Source of the DNA: CAIUGU01 sp040080215
Lineage (GTDB): Bacteria > Pseudomonadota > Gammaproteobacteria > Steroidobacterales > Steroidobacteraceae
Assembly: GCA_040080215.1 (NCBI GenBank)
Contig: JBEBIT010000011.1
Location: forward strand, 1 to 64,000
Reading direction: 5' to 3'
Length of the DNA stretch: 64,000 nt
Below the pieces are notes generated by a model. The model was not told the DNA's origin. It saw only the letters and a program-made list of their open reading frames with translations, and ran no database searches. Both the position numbers and the translations under genes were made by a program. Shown piece after piece: positions 17,841 through 25,251 of this stretch (the stretch's first letter is position 1; every line of letters begins with the position of its first letter).

Positions 17841-18707
17841 TTAAGCTAACTGCCCCTGTTCCCCATACTGACCAGGGCTGAGATACCCCAGCGTCGAGTG
17901 CCTCCGGGTCGGATTGTAGAACGTCTCGATGTAGTCGAAGACATCCGCCCTGGCTTCATCCCTCGTCCGGTAGACCTTCCTGGCCGTCCTCTCGATCTTC
18001 AGTGACGAGAAGAAGCTCTCCATCGCTGAGTTGTCCCAGACATTGCATGACCGGCTCATGCTGCACGTGATGCCCAGATCCTTCAGCAGGCGCCGGAACG
18101 ACTCGCTGGTGTATTGACTGCCTCGGTCCGAGTGATGCATCAGCGATTCAGGTTTGCCCCGCCGCCACAACGCCATCATCAGCGCATCGGTCACCAGTTG
18201 CGCCGTCATTCCCTGACTCATCGACCAGCCCACGGCTCGGCGTGAGTACAGATCCAGAACGACCGCAACGTACAGCCAGCCTTCGGCTGTCCACAGGTAC
18301 GTGAAGTCAGCGACCCACTTTTGGTTCGGCGCAGATTCCTCGAACTGGCGGTCCAGCACGTTCTGGCCGATAGCAAACACTGGCCTCTCGCCTTGATCCA
18401 CCGGCAAGCCTCGGCGCTTCGGACGCGCCCTGAACGCCTGCAAGTTCATCAGCCGCTCGATCCGGTGCAGACCGCAATGAGTGCCGTCCGCCAGCACATC
18501 CCGCCACACCCGCCGTGCGCCGTAAGTCCGGTCACTGCCGATAAAGCTCTGCCGCACCTGGGCACCGATCCGTTCGTCATCCCGTGATCGCTGACTGAGT
18601 GACCCGGTCAACCAGGCATAGAACCCGCTACGTGACACGTCGAGGGACTCGCACGTCATGCCCACCGGGCAGATCCCCCGATGCTTCGCCACGAAGCCGA
18701 ACTTCAC
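17841..18707 (-). CDS. IS3-family transposase OrfB (DDE integrase domain)
   Basis: The 288-residue catalytic part of the transposase. The N-terminal HTH_21-like region (YGARRVWRDVL, HRIERLMNLQAFRAR) precedes an rve integrase core. Likely catalytic acids are Asp in WVADFTYLWT, Asp in HHSDRGSQYTSE and Glu in DNSAMESFFSSLK, in the order expected for the DDE triad. Its ATG overlaps the orfA stop. A run of seven A (18737-18743 on the complementary strand) near the end of orfA could support the programmed -1 frameshift that makes the OrfAB fusion in IS3 elements. Confidence 0.93.
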   Translation of the reverse strand: MKFGFVAKHRGICPVGMTCESLDVSRSGFYAWLTGSLSQRSRDDERIGAQVRQSFIGSDRTYGARRVWRDVLADGTHCGLHRIERLMNLQAFRARPKRRGLPVDQGERPVFAIGQNVLDRQFEESAPNQKWVADFTYLWTAEGWLYVAVVLDLYSRRAVGWSMSQGMTAQLVTDALMMALWRRGKPESLMHHSDRGSQYTSESFRRLLKDLGITCSMSRSCNVWDNSAMESFFSSLKIERTARKVYRTRDEARADVFDYIETFYNPTRRHSTLGYLSPGQYGEQGQLA

Positions 18708-18997
18708 GTCGACTCCTTGGCGAACCAGGCCGCGGCTTTTTTTGGGATGTCGCGCTCCATCTTGAGCTTAGCGACTTCCTTCCTCAGGGCTGCGATCTCC
18801 GCCTGATCGGCCTTCATCTGCCCGTGGCCCGGAAAGGCCAGAACAGGATCTGTCGACAGCTCCCTGACCCACTTTCGCAGCACGTTCTCGTGAACGCCCA
18901 GATCCCGAGCCGCCTGCGCAACCGAGACGCCTCGATCTCGAACCAGCTTTACGGCCTCAACCTTGAACTCTCTCGTGAAGACTCTTCGCGTTGCCAT
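18704..18997 (-). CDS. IS3-family transposase OrfA (helix-turn-helix)
   Basis: A 97-residue HTH_8-type protein. RRVFTREFKVEAVKLVRDRG begins the DNA-binding domain, VAQAARDLGVHENVLRKWV is the recognition part, and a leucine-zipper-like helix (EIAALRKEVAKLKMERDI) follows. Near its end Pro-Lys-Lys is encoded over a seven-A run, a probable slippery site into orfB. It lies inside the 17816-19053 element. Confidence 0.92.
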   Translation of the reverse strand: MATRRVFTREFKVEAVKLVRDRGVSVAQAARDLGVHENVLRKWVRELSTDPVLAFPGHGQMKADQAEIAALRKEVAKLKMERDIPKKAAAWFAKEST

Positions 18998-19207
18998 CTG
19001 CCACCTCCAGTCTCATCATCCACCGTATCCAGGTGTCTGTGAAACCGGCAGCAGGCCAGGACTAGATCTTGCGCTCGCGGCTGGGATGCAAGTCAGCGCG
19101 GAGATCGTGCAAGGAGAGCGGACAGTGCTGGAATATCTTCCGTCGCCTTTGCAGCAGATTCGTAGCGAGTCTGGTCGAGAAAGATGAGGCACACAGGGAG
19201 CGAATGC

Positions 19208-19369
19208 ATGCCTCAATATTGGTTCAGCGTCACCAGCAAGAACCGGGGTACCACGATGAATCAATATCACAAGATGTCGAGCGGCATGTTTGAACCGCCC
19301 GGCCTTTCCCGGAGTCTCCACAATGAGAGAGGATGTACGCCGTGTCCCAGATGGACTCGGCAATCATGA
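19208..19369 (+). pseudogene. Truncated ORF after the hlyD relic, cut by an IS3 remnant
   Basis: An ATG at 19208 follows GGGAG at a proper distance and opens MPQYWFSVTSKNRGTT and MNQYHKMSSGMF. At 19291 the sequence changes into a recognisable IS3 terminal repeat, and the frame continues only as read-through to 19369. About 28 native codons are left. It takes the same position relative to the hlyD relic that the frameshifted exported gene takes relative to the intact hlyD, so it may be the start of a second cargo gene. No family is recognised. Confidence 0.4.
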
Positions 19370-19576
19370 AGGAGGTCCTCGATAAGGATCGTAAGGCTAT
19401 CGCAGTGGCGTGAGATGGCCATCTGGGCAGTGAAGAGCAAGGGACGCAGCATCGGCTATGGCTGCCCGCTCGTCGACGTCAGCCAGACCTGCTACCGCTA
19501 CCAGCCGAATTTGTCCGGCGAGAACGACTGGATCGCCGACCGGCTGGTGCGCCTGACGCATTATCCGCGCAATTAG
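19291..19576 (+). mobile_element. Internally deleted IS3-family remnant
   Basis: The left end TGAACCGCCCGG followed by CCTTTCCCGGAG resembles the terminal repeat of IS3 elements of the IS1222/IS51 kind, as I recall them. It runs at once into the C-terminal part of an OrfA (19327-19413, ERMYAVSQMDSAIMKEVLDK) and the N-terminal part of an OrfB (19415-19576, WAVKSKGRSIGYGCPLVDVS and then TCYRYQPNLSGENDWIAD), which ends at a TAG. Most of orfA and the catalytic domain of orfB are missing, and no matching right end was found. It is a different subgroup from the neighbouring complete IS. Confidence 0.6.
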
Positions 19577-19683
19577 TCGTAATCGTGCAGGCTCGACCTG
19601 TTGGCTCTTGCCAATCTACGCGCGAAGTAGACACCGACAACAACGACAAATACGAACCCCAGAAGAGCGCCACCGACATACAT
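19573..19683 (-). CDS. Possible 36-residue single-pass membrane peptide
   Basis: The ATG at 19683 follows AAGGTGG at about six bases and opens MYVGGALLGFVFVVVVGVYF, then ARRLARANRSSLHDYD. One hydrophobic helix is followed by a basic tail, as in many small membrane proteins. It could equally be the relic of a larger protein or chance. The stretch around it (19577-20070) otherwise shows no gene; the frame is open upstream to 19878 without family resemblance. Confidence 0.25.
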   Translation of the reverse strand: MYVGGALLGFVFVVVVGVYFARRLARANRSSLHDYD

Positions 19684-20070
19684 CCGACCCACCTTATGTC
19701 TATTGCTGCACCAGAATTGATTAGATAGCCAAGCTCTCCGGGATCTCGGTGCGCTATCCCACAGACGCTCGGCCTCCGGTCTCTGGTTGACCCTGTTGCA
19801 GGCCTGACTCTGGAGGTGGCACCCCCCCCGAACACCTGCACTCGGCAGCGCGGTTTGGGGGAAAGGGTAGGCAACCAAAATAAGTCAAACGAGATTCGCT
19901 ACGTCGATCAGATCGATTCTTGCAGTCAAGAGCGACAACACTCAGCATAGGGAAGTCGATCGCCGGTTCCGCTCGAGCACCTCGAGGTCTAAGCAATAGA
20001 TGTCCACAATGTTCCTTAGGGATATTCCATCTGTCCGCCGACATTCTTTTCATCAAGCTGGAGAAGCCTC

Positions 20071-20715
20071 GTGACAATCGCCAGGCGCCTCGTTGATTCG
20101 CTCTCTCCCGGAAGGCTCGGGTTTCGCATCAAATCGACTGTCGATCGCCTCCGAGACTTAGACTTTCTTGTTAATGTCGAGATGGAAACAGTGGGCCTTG
20201 ATCCCCAGCTTGCTTCCCGGTCTTCGCCTTCCGGAAACCGATGGCTTCGCGCTGCACTCAGGGCTCTCCCGATATCTGCTAATGATCGAATAATCGATAT
20301 AGGATGCGGAAAAGGCAGTGCCATGCGCGTCATGCTCGCGTTTCCGTTCAGCCGCATCGAGGGGATTGAACTGTCACCGCTGATTGCCGACACAGCACGA
20401 CATAACTTCCGGAGGCTCCGTGTTCCTGATGAGCGGCTCCGCGTGCACGTCGCAGATGCTCGAGACTTTGATGGCCTGGATGAGTTTAACTACATCTATC
20501 TCTACAATCCTTTTCCAAGTGAGATATTCAAGCCATTCCTTCAAAGAGTCACCGCATCTCTTGACCGACGACCTCGGGGCCTTACCATTGTCTATAACAA
20601 CCCGATTTGCGACGAACAAATCATGAGTACTGGCGGCTTCCAGAAAGTGTTGCAGCTGCCAGCCGAGTGGAACAACACGATCCTCGTATACAAGTCGCTA
20701 TCCTATCAATCGTGA
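20071..20715 (+). CDS. SAM-dependent methyltransferase, class I
   Basis: A 214-residue protein with a Rossmann methyltransferase core. Motif I is IIDIGCGKGSAMRVM (about 74-88), the acidic end of beta-2 is IEGIELS, motif III-like is VHVADARDF, and NYIYLYNPFPSE occupies the motif IV position. The substrate cannot be read. Base composition is visibly lower in G+C than the flanking chromosome, and it lies between IS debris and an hlyD scar, so it was probably acquired. It could modify a secreted product of the nearby exporter; that is a guess from position only. Confidence 0.75.
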   Translation: MTIARRLVDSLSPGRLGFRIKSTVDRLRDLDFLVNVEMETVGLDPQLASRSSPSGNRWLRAALRALPISANDRIIDIGCGKGSAMRVMLAFPFSRIEGIELSPLIADTARHNFRRLRVPDERLRVHVADARDFDGLDEFNYIYLYNPFPSEIFKPFLQRVTASLDRRPRGLTIVYNNPICDEQIMSTGGFQKVLQLPAEWNNTILVYKSLSYQS

Positions 20716-20732
20716 ATCTGCCATACGTACCC

Positions 20733-20794
20733 GGGAGGGAGGCGGGGCCAGAGAGATGATGCGGCGTTGCTGAGCGCTGGCAAGTCATCCTTAC
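20733..20794 (+). repeat. Second hlyD 3'-end scar
   Basis: The bases encode GREAGPER and a TGA, against GNEAGRER and TGA at the end of hlyD (17021-17045). Similarity continues after the stop: both copies then have TGATG, GTTGCTG and GTCATCC in the same order (17043-17069 here against 20757-20790). It lies just after the methyltransferase gene. It is short and rests on hand alignment. Confidence 0.5.
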
Positions 20795-20888
20795 TTGAGT
20801 AAGAATCCGGGTCGCTTTGGGGATCGCAGCCTAGGGAAACGGCTTTACGGCCGGTCCTGTTCACCCGGTCAAAAGTAGGGCTTGTTCA

Positions 20889-21764
20889 ATGAATGATTCG
20901 ACTCCGCCGAAAATGGCGCCGCTGCGGCTTGCCGTAGTAGGAGGGGTGCTGCTGGGCGTCCTGGCAACGGGCCTCTTCTTTGTTGTGGCCAAGCCATTTT
21001 TTGCACCAGAGGAGTCGGCCACCGATGCCCCTGCTGCTGCAGCTACCGTGCCGGACTGGACCGGCAAGTGGGAGATGCCGCGGATTCCGACGCGGCTGAT
21101 GTACGACCCCGATAACGCGTACCTCGAGCCGGATCCGGGCAAGGGGCTCGACTTCGGTCCGGTGGGCGGGTCTCACCTCACGACCATCCCGTTCAAGCCC
21201 GAATTCCAGAAGGAATACATGGACCGGGTCGCCATGCAAAAGCAAGGCAAGGCGACCGATCCTGTGGGTGCCGATTGCCGGCCCTATGGCATGCCCCGCG
21301 TTATGGGCGCGACCCCGAATGGACCGTTGTTCATGATGGAGCCCGAACTGATCCTCATCGTCCTGGGCGATGAAACTCGGAGAATCTACATGGACGGCCG
21401 GCCGCACCCGACGGCGGTGGAAGACGTGGTGCATTCCTTCCAGGGCCATTCCATCGGCCATTGGGAAGAGGGCACGCTGGTCATCGACACCGTCAACGTG
21501 TTCGAGGGCAACTACGACCAGTCCGATGCCCGCCACAGCGACCAGCTGCATATCGTCGAGCGCATCAGCCAGATCGATGCCGATACGCTCGAGAATCAGA
21601 TCACGGTCATGGATCCAGTCATGTTCACGGGGCCCTACACCGTGAAGCGCCACTACAAGCGCAACAAGGTGAAGTATCCGGAAGTCGTCGCAGGCAATTG
21701 CACCCCCAACGACCAGGTCGACATGGTCGACGGCGTACAGGTGCAACGGCTGCCGTTTGAATGA
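20889..21764 (+). CDS. Uncharacterised membrane-anchored or exported protein
   Basis: A 291-residue protein of no family known to me. Residues 13-35 form one hydrophobic segment (LRLAVVGGVLLGVLATGLFF), followed by an Ala-rich linker and a periplasmic body with VPDWTGKWEMPR, DCRPYGMPRVM, PHPTAVEDVVHSFQGHSIGHWE and GTLVIDTVNVFEGNYD. Proteins with WTG.W and GHSIG.WEG.TLV.DT patterns commonly accompany DUF6152 and quinoprotein genes in environmental proteobacteria. Here the next gene is indeed a DUF6152 protein, beginning 17 bp later. A role in the same exported oxidation cluster is an inference. Confidence 0.75.
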   Translation: MNDSTPPKMAPLRLAVVGGVLLGVLATGLFFVVAKPFFAPEESATDAPAAAATVPDWTGKWEMPRIPTRLMYDPDNAYLEPDPGKGLDFGPVGGSHLTTIPFKPEFQKEYMDRVAMQKQGKATDPVGADCRPYGMPRVMGATPNGPLFMMEPELILIVLGDETRRIYMDGRPHPTAVEDVVHSFQGHSIGHWEEGTLVIDTVNVFEGNYDQSDARHSDQLHIVERISQIDADTLENQITVMDPVMFTGPYTVKRHYKRNKVKYPEVVAGNCTPNDQVDMVDGVQVQRLPFE

Positions 21765-21781
21765 AGAGCAGGGGAATCAGG

Positions 21782-22201
21782 ATGAGACTATCGACAGTAG
21801 CCAGGGCGGTCGCATTGGCTGGCATTGTGTTCGCAACGTTTCCGGTTTCGGCGCATCACTCGGGCGCGATGTTCGATCGGGCGAAAGTGCAGAAGCTCGA
21901 AGGCACGATCGTCAAGTACGATTACGTGAATCCGCATTCGTGGATCACGATCACCGTGCCGGGCCCGCAAGGCAAGCCGGTGATGTGGGGCGTCGAGGGG
22001 TTCACGCCGAATGCGATGAAAGCCTGGGGTCTCACGCCGACGACGGTGAAGCCCGGTGACAAGCTGGTCGTGACGGTGCATCCGCTGCGCGATGGCCGCA
22101 ATGGCGGCAGCATCATCGAGATCACGCTGGCCGATGGTCACCATGTGGATACGACATTGCCGGAGCGCGTGGGGCAGGGCGAGAAGTCGCCGGGTCGTTA
22201 A
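21782..22201 (+). CDS. DUF6152-family exported protein
   Basis: A 139-residue secreted protein with a clean signal peptide ending FPVSA, directly followed by the diagnostic HHSGAMFD. The body (VQKLEGTIVKYDYVNPHSWI, TVPGPQGKPVMWGVEG, then KPGDKLVVTVHPLRDGRNGG) matches the DUF6152 pattern, whose function is unknown. The two N-terminal histidines would be exposed after signal cleavage and could bind copper. The ATG at 21782 follows AGGGGA; an in-frame ATG at 21761 is open but less well placed. Confidence 0.85.
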   Translation: MRLSTVARAVALAGIVFATFPVSAHHSGAMFDRAKVQKLEGTIVKYDYVNPHSWITITVPGPQGKPVMWGVEGFTPNAMKAWGLTPTTVKPGDKLVVTVHPLRDGRNGGSIIEITLADGHHVDTTLPERVGQGEKSPGR

Positions 22202-22363
22202 TCCCAGGAAGGGCGGCGTCCGCGGGGTCGTCAAGCGGTAGCGCACGGACAGCACAGTCGGCGTCTCGACCCGGCACGCGGGTTGGCTTATTCTTGGGCC
22301 CTCGTTGCGCGTCCCACAGATTCCAACAACAAGGCCAAAGGCCCGAAGATTTTAGGAGCCGAG

Positions 22364-23458
22364 ATGAAGCACCTTCTGGTATCCCTCTGTCTCGCGATTG
22401 CGGTTCCGGCGTTCGCCCAGACGAACGTGCCGGAGATCCCGTTCGATGCCCCGGTCGACTATTTCAAGTACCCGGCCGAGATGAACCTGGGTGAGGTGAC
22501 GGCAGTTGCCACGAACTCGAAGGGCCACGTGTTCATCCTGTCCCGCTCGAACAACACCGGCAACGTCTTCGGCGGTGCGGCCACGCAGCTGTTCGAGTTC
22601 GACGACAAGGGCAAGTTCCTGCGCGAGATCGGCAAGGGCGTCTACGGCTTCGCGTTCGGGCACGGCGTGCGCATCGACAAGGATGACAACATCTGGGTCG
22701 TCGACAAGGGCACGAACATGATCATGAAGTTCAACCCGACGGGGCGCATCACCATGGTCTTCGGGCGCAAGGAAGAGGCGACCGACGACCACCACTACCC
22801 GGATCGCACCAAGGGCACGACGCCGGTGGACGGCATGTTCAACCAGCCGACGGACGTGGCCTGGGACTCGAACGGCAACATCTACATCAGCGACGGTTAC
22901 GTGAACTCGCGCGTGGCGAAGTACGACAACAGTGGCGTTTGGGTCAAGACCTGGGGCCAGCGCGGCTACGGGCCCGGTGAATTCAACATCCCGCACAACA
23001 TCGCGATCGACTACCAGAACCGCATTTATGTAGCCGACCGCGCCAACGGCCGGATCCAGGTGTTCGATACCGACGGCAAGTTCCTGCGGGAGATCATCCT
23101 CGACGTGCCCGCACCGCCCGGTGCAAAGCCGATGCTGGGCTACCAGCAGCCGCCGCCAGCCAATGCACCGCCCGGCACCATCCTGACGTACCGCCCGGGT
23201 GCGCCGGCAGCCATCTGCATTCCGCCGGGCCGCAGTGACGTGATGTTCGTGGGTGACCTCTATCCGGCCCGCATCTACAAGATCACGCTCGACGGCAAGG
23301 TGCTCGGCGTGTTCGGCAAAGCAGGCAAGCTGCCGGGGCAGATCAGCGGTATCCACGGGCTTGCGTGCCCGTCGGAGAACGTGGTGTACACGGCCGAGTT
23401 CATCAACTGGCGTTCGCAGAAGTTCATCCTGCACCCGGAGAAGATGACGGCCCGCTGA
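22364..23458 (+). CDS. Exported NHL-repeat beta-propeller protein
   Basis: A 364-residue periplasmic protein. A signal peptide (MKHLLVSLCLAIAVPAFAQ) is followed by NHL repeats visible as GHVFILSRSNN, FGHGVRIDKDDNIWVVDKGTN, WDSNGNIYISDGYVNSRVAKYD, IDYQNRIYVADRANGRIQVFD and GLACPSENVVYTAEFINWR. The family includes the peptidyl-alpha-hydroxyglycine alpha-amidating lyase fold, but bacterial members of this kind are uncharacterised. AGGAG precedes the ATG at 22364; the frame is open 27 codons upstream but without a signal peptide. It ends inside a 25-bp tandem duplication shared with the convergent gene. Confidence 0.85.
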   Translation: MKHLLVSLCLAIAVPAFAQTNVPEIPFDAPVDYFKYPAEMNLGEVTAVATNSKGHVFILSRSNNTGNVFGGAATQLFEFDDKGKFLREIGKGVYGFAFGHGVRIDKDDNIWVVDKGTNMIMKFNPTGRITMVFGRKEEATDDHHYPDRTKGTTPVDGMFNQPTDVAWDSNGNIYISDGYVNSRVAKYDNSGVWVKTWGQRGYGPGEFNIPHNIAIDYQNRIYVADRANGRIQVFDTDGKFLREIILDVPAPPGAKPMLGYQQPPPANAPPGTILTYRPGAPAAICIPPGRSDVMFVGDLYPARIYKITLDGKVLGVFGKAGKLPGQISGIHGLACPSENVVYTAEFINWRSQKFILHPEKMTAR

Positions 23459-23506
23459 TCCTTATCTGGAGTGGATTACCGGATCCTTATCCGGGGTGGA
23501 TTACCG
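23457..23506. repeat. 25-bp tandem duplication across two convergent gene ends
   Basis: Units 23457-23481 and 23482-23506 differ at two of 25 positions. The TGA of the NHL gene is in the first unit, and the TAA of the minus-strand binding-protein gene is in the second. With one unit the two genes would have ended almost back to back. Confidence 0.8.
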
Positions 23507-24274
23507 CTTGGGGGTATCCATCCCGGTCGACTTCATCGCGCCGGCGGCCTTCGGGCCGGTCAGGAAGGCGAGCAGCTTCCGGGCTGATTCGGCGTCCGCA
23601 GCCTTGGCGGAAATGCCTGCCGTCATCACGACGGGCTTCTGGAATTCCTTCGGGAACTTGCCGAGCACCTGAACGCCCGCGACGCTCTGGATCTCGCTGA
23701 CGGGTGCGAACATCAGTTCATTCTCGCCTGAAGCGACACTCAAGGCCGGGCGCCCGGGAACGGTCTGCAGCACGATCTTCGGCTTCATCTGCGGGCCGAT
23801 GCCGAGCCCGTCGAACATGGCCAGCACCGAGGGTCCTGCGGCACCGCCATCGGTCCACGTCACCGTCTTGGCCGCGAGCAACCGCGCCTTCATGCCGGCC
23901 GCGCTGCCGACGTCGGCCTTCGCACTTCCCGCCTTGGCGCCCACGCCGAGGTCAGAGCTCGCGACGGTGGTGACGGAGCCCGCCACGACTGTTCCGTTCT
24001 TCGCGAACTGTTCGATGATGCCTGGCGTCAGGATGGCAAGATCAAACGCGGCACCCCCTTCGATCTGCTTCTGCAGTGCTGTCGAAGACGAGAACTCGAT
24101 CGAAATCTTGCGGCCAATCTCTTTCTCGGCTGCGGAATGCAGCGCCTCGATGGCGGGCTTGATGCCATTGGACGAATACAGCCGCAGTTCGCCGCCCTGG
24201 GCCAGGGTTGCTTGAGACGCGAAGGCGGATGCCGCGCCGAAAACGAGTGAGGCCAGCGTGAGCGAAAGTTTCAT
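23501..24274 (-). CDS. Periplasmic substrate-binding protein, ModA-like
   Basis: A 257-residue exported protein. The signal peptide (LTLASLVFGAASAFASQATLA) is followed by a type II periplasmic binding fold: GGELRLYSSNGIKPAIEALHS, SIEFSSSTALQKQIEGGAAFDLAILTPG, and TVPGRPALSVASGENELMFAPVSEI. This is the arrangement of molybdate-binding ModA and related proteins. No permease or ATPase gene is adjacent, and the usual oxyanion-binding residues cannot be confirmed by eye. The start at 24274 was chosen for the signal peptide. It is probably co-transcribed with the hydrolase upstream (14-bp gap). Confidence 0.8.
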   Translation of the reverse strand: MKLSLTLASLVFGAASAFASQATLAQGGELRLYSSNGIKPAIEALHSAAEKEIGRKISIEFSSSTALQKQIEGGAAFDLAILTPGIIEQFAKNGTVVAGSVTTVASSDLGVGAKAGSAKADVGSAAGMKARLLAAKTVTWTDGGAAGPSVLAMFDGLGIGPQMKPKIVLQTVPGRPALSVASGENELMFAPVSEIQSVAGVQVLGKFPKEFQKPVVMTAGISAKAADAESARKLLAFLTGPKAAGAMKSTGMDTPKR

Positions 24275-24288
24275 CGTGAAGGCTCCGT

Positions 24289-25134
24289 TTATTTCAGACT
24301 CTTGGCCCACGCGACCAGTGCGCGTGAGGTGGCATCGGGTTGCTCGACAGGCAAGGCATGCGAGGCGTTCGGGATGACGACTACCGTGACGCGGGCGGCG
24401 CCAAACTCGTTCACCAGCTGGTCCTGAGTCTCTCTCGGGCGGTAGGGGTCATACTCGGCTTGCAGGTCCAGCAGCGGCACGGTGCCTGCGCTCCAGTACG
24501 TGGCCTGCGGCGTGCCGTCGCGCGCCACTTCCTGCGATTTCTGCACAACCGGGTCGAAGCCCGTCAGCCATGCGCGCGGATCATGACCCGGGGCGAAGAA
24601 CACCATTTGCAGGTGCTTGATGCGCTCTGCTTGCGGCTGCTTGGGATCGGTGGCAATCGCGAGCCAGGCGCGCACCTTGAGATCGATGTTCTTCTGCGCT
24701 GCAGCAACGAGGGCGACACCCTTGACGAGTTCGGGATGGTCCGTGGCCGTCATCTTTGCGACGAAATGGCCGTAGGCGTGTCCCGCGATGATGGCCGGCC
24801 CGGCGTTTTGGGCTTTGATCACCGCGGCGACATCCGCGGCGAAATCGTGGAAGGTGAGCTTCTCCATTGGACCGACGCTGCGCCCGAACCCGCGCGGCCT
24901 CGGTCTCAACACTCGAAATCCGGCGTGGGCAATGTCGGCGGCCAGCTCGTCGAATTCCTCGGAGTCGCGACCCAGGGAAGGCAGCAGGACGAGCAGGGGA
25001 CCACCGGTGCCATCGATGATCGTTTCGATGGTGACACCGTCGTGGCGGACGAGCTCGTGCTTGGCTCTCTGGGCCTGGCTGGTCGTGGCCAGCAGGGCAA
25101 GGGCAATCGAGCACACGATCTGTAGCGGCCGCAT
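24289..25134 (-). CDS. Exported alpha/beta-hydrolase-fold protein with Ala at the nucleophile
   Basis: A 281-residue protein with a signal peptide (IVCSIALALLATTSQAQ), so probably periplasmic. Fold landmarks are LLVLLPSLGRDSEEFDELA, GFRVLRPRPRGFGRS, the nucleophile elbow and a C-terminal ASHALPVEQPD that supplies the usual His. The elbow reads AGHAYGHF, with Ala where G-x-S-x-G hydrolases have Ser; the codon is GCC, not a one-step reading error. Esterase chemistry by a serine is therefore unlikely. Other proteins with GHAFG or GHAYG elbows exist as I recall, so this may be a subfamily. It is divergent from the quinoprotein gene. Confidence 0.82.
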   Translation of the reverse strand: MRPLQIVCSIALALLATTSQAQRAKHELVRHDGVTIETIIDGTGGPLLVLLPSLGRDSEEFDELAADIAHAGFRVLRPRPRGFGRSVGPMEKLTFHDFAADVAAVIKAQNAGPAIIAGHAYGHFVAKMTATDHPELVKGVALVAAAQKNIDLKVRAWLAIATDPKQPQAERIKHLQMVFFAPGHDPRAWLTGFDPVVQKSQEVARDGTPQATYWSAGTVPLLDLQAEYDPYRPRETQDQLVNEFGAARVTVVVIPNASHALPVEQPDATSRALVAWAKSLK

Positions 25135-25251
25135 TCCTGTTGTCTCCTTCGGTCAGCCTTGGGACCACGGTGGCCGGGGAGACTACACCCAACTTCACTT
25201 GAGGCCAACGAGGACAGGTAGAATGCGGCCCTTGTTCAGGGGAGGCGGGCG

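Larger units (their letters stand above)
17816..19053. mobile_element. IS3-family insertion sequence, apparently complete
   Basis: A 1238-bp element. Its ends are imperfect inverted repeats of 22 bp (17816-17837 and 19032-19053, about 17 matches) beginning TG and ending CA. It is flanked by a 4-bp direct repeat, GGCC (17812-17815 and 19054-19057), consistent with IS3-family target duplication. It carries orfA and orfB on the minus strand with intact DDE-type motifs. It interrupts a relic of an hlyD 3' end. The recent look (both ORFs open, target duplication intact) suggests it may still be mobile. Confidence 0.85.
17790..19187 (+). pseudogene. Relic of a second HlyD C terminus, split by an IS3 element
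   Basis: Two pieces, 17790-17815 and 19058-19187, join in frame once the IS and one copy of the GGCC target duplication are removed. They encode ALMANRPGLDLALAAG then MQVSAEIVQGERTVLEYLPS and an end in SGRER before TGA. The intact adaptor ends RMAVNGLSLALGAG, MQVTAEIVQGKRTVLEYLLS and AGRER, so this is a diverged copy of its last ~50 residues. It begins directly after the stop of the frameshifted exported gene. The rest of this hlyD copy is absent, so the locus was probably duplicated and then mostly deleted. Confidence 0.75.
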
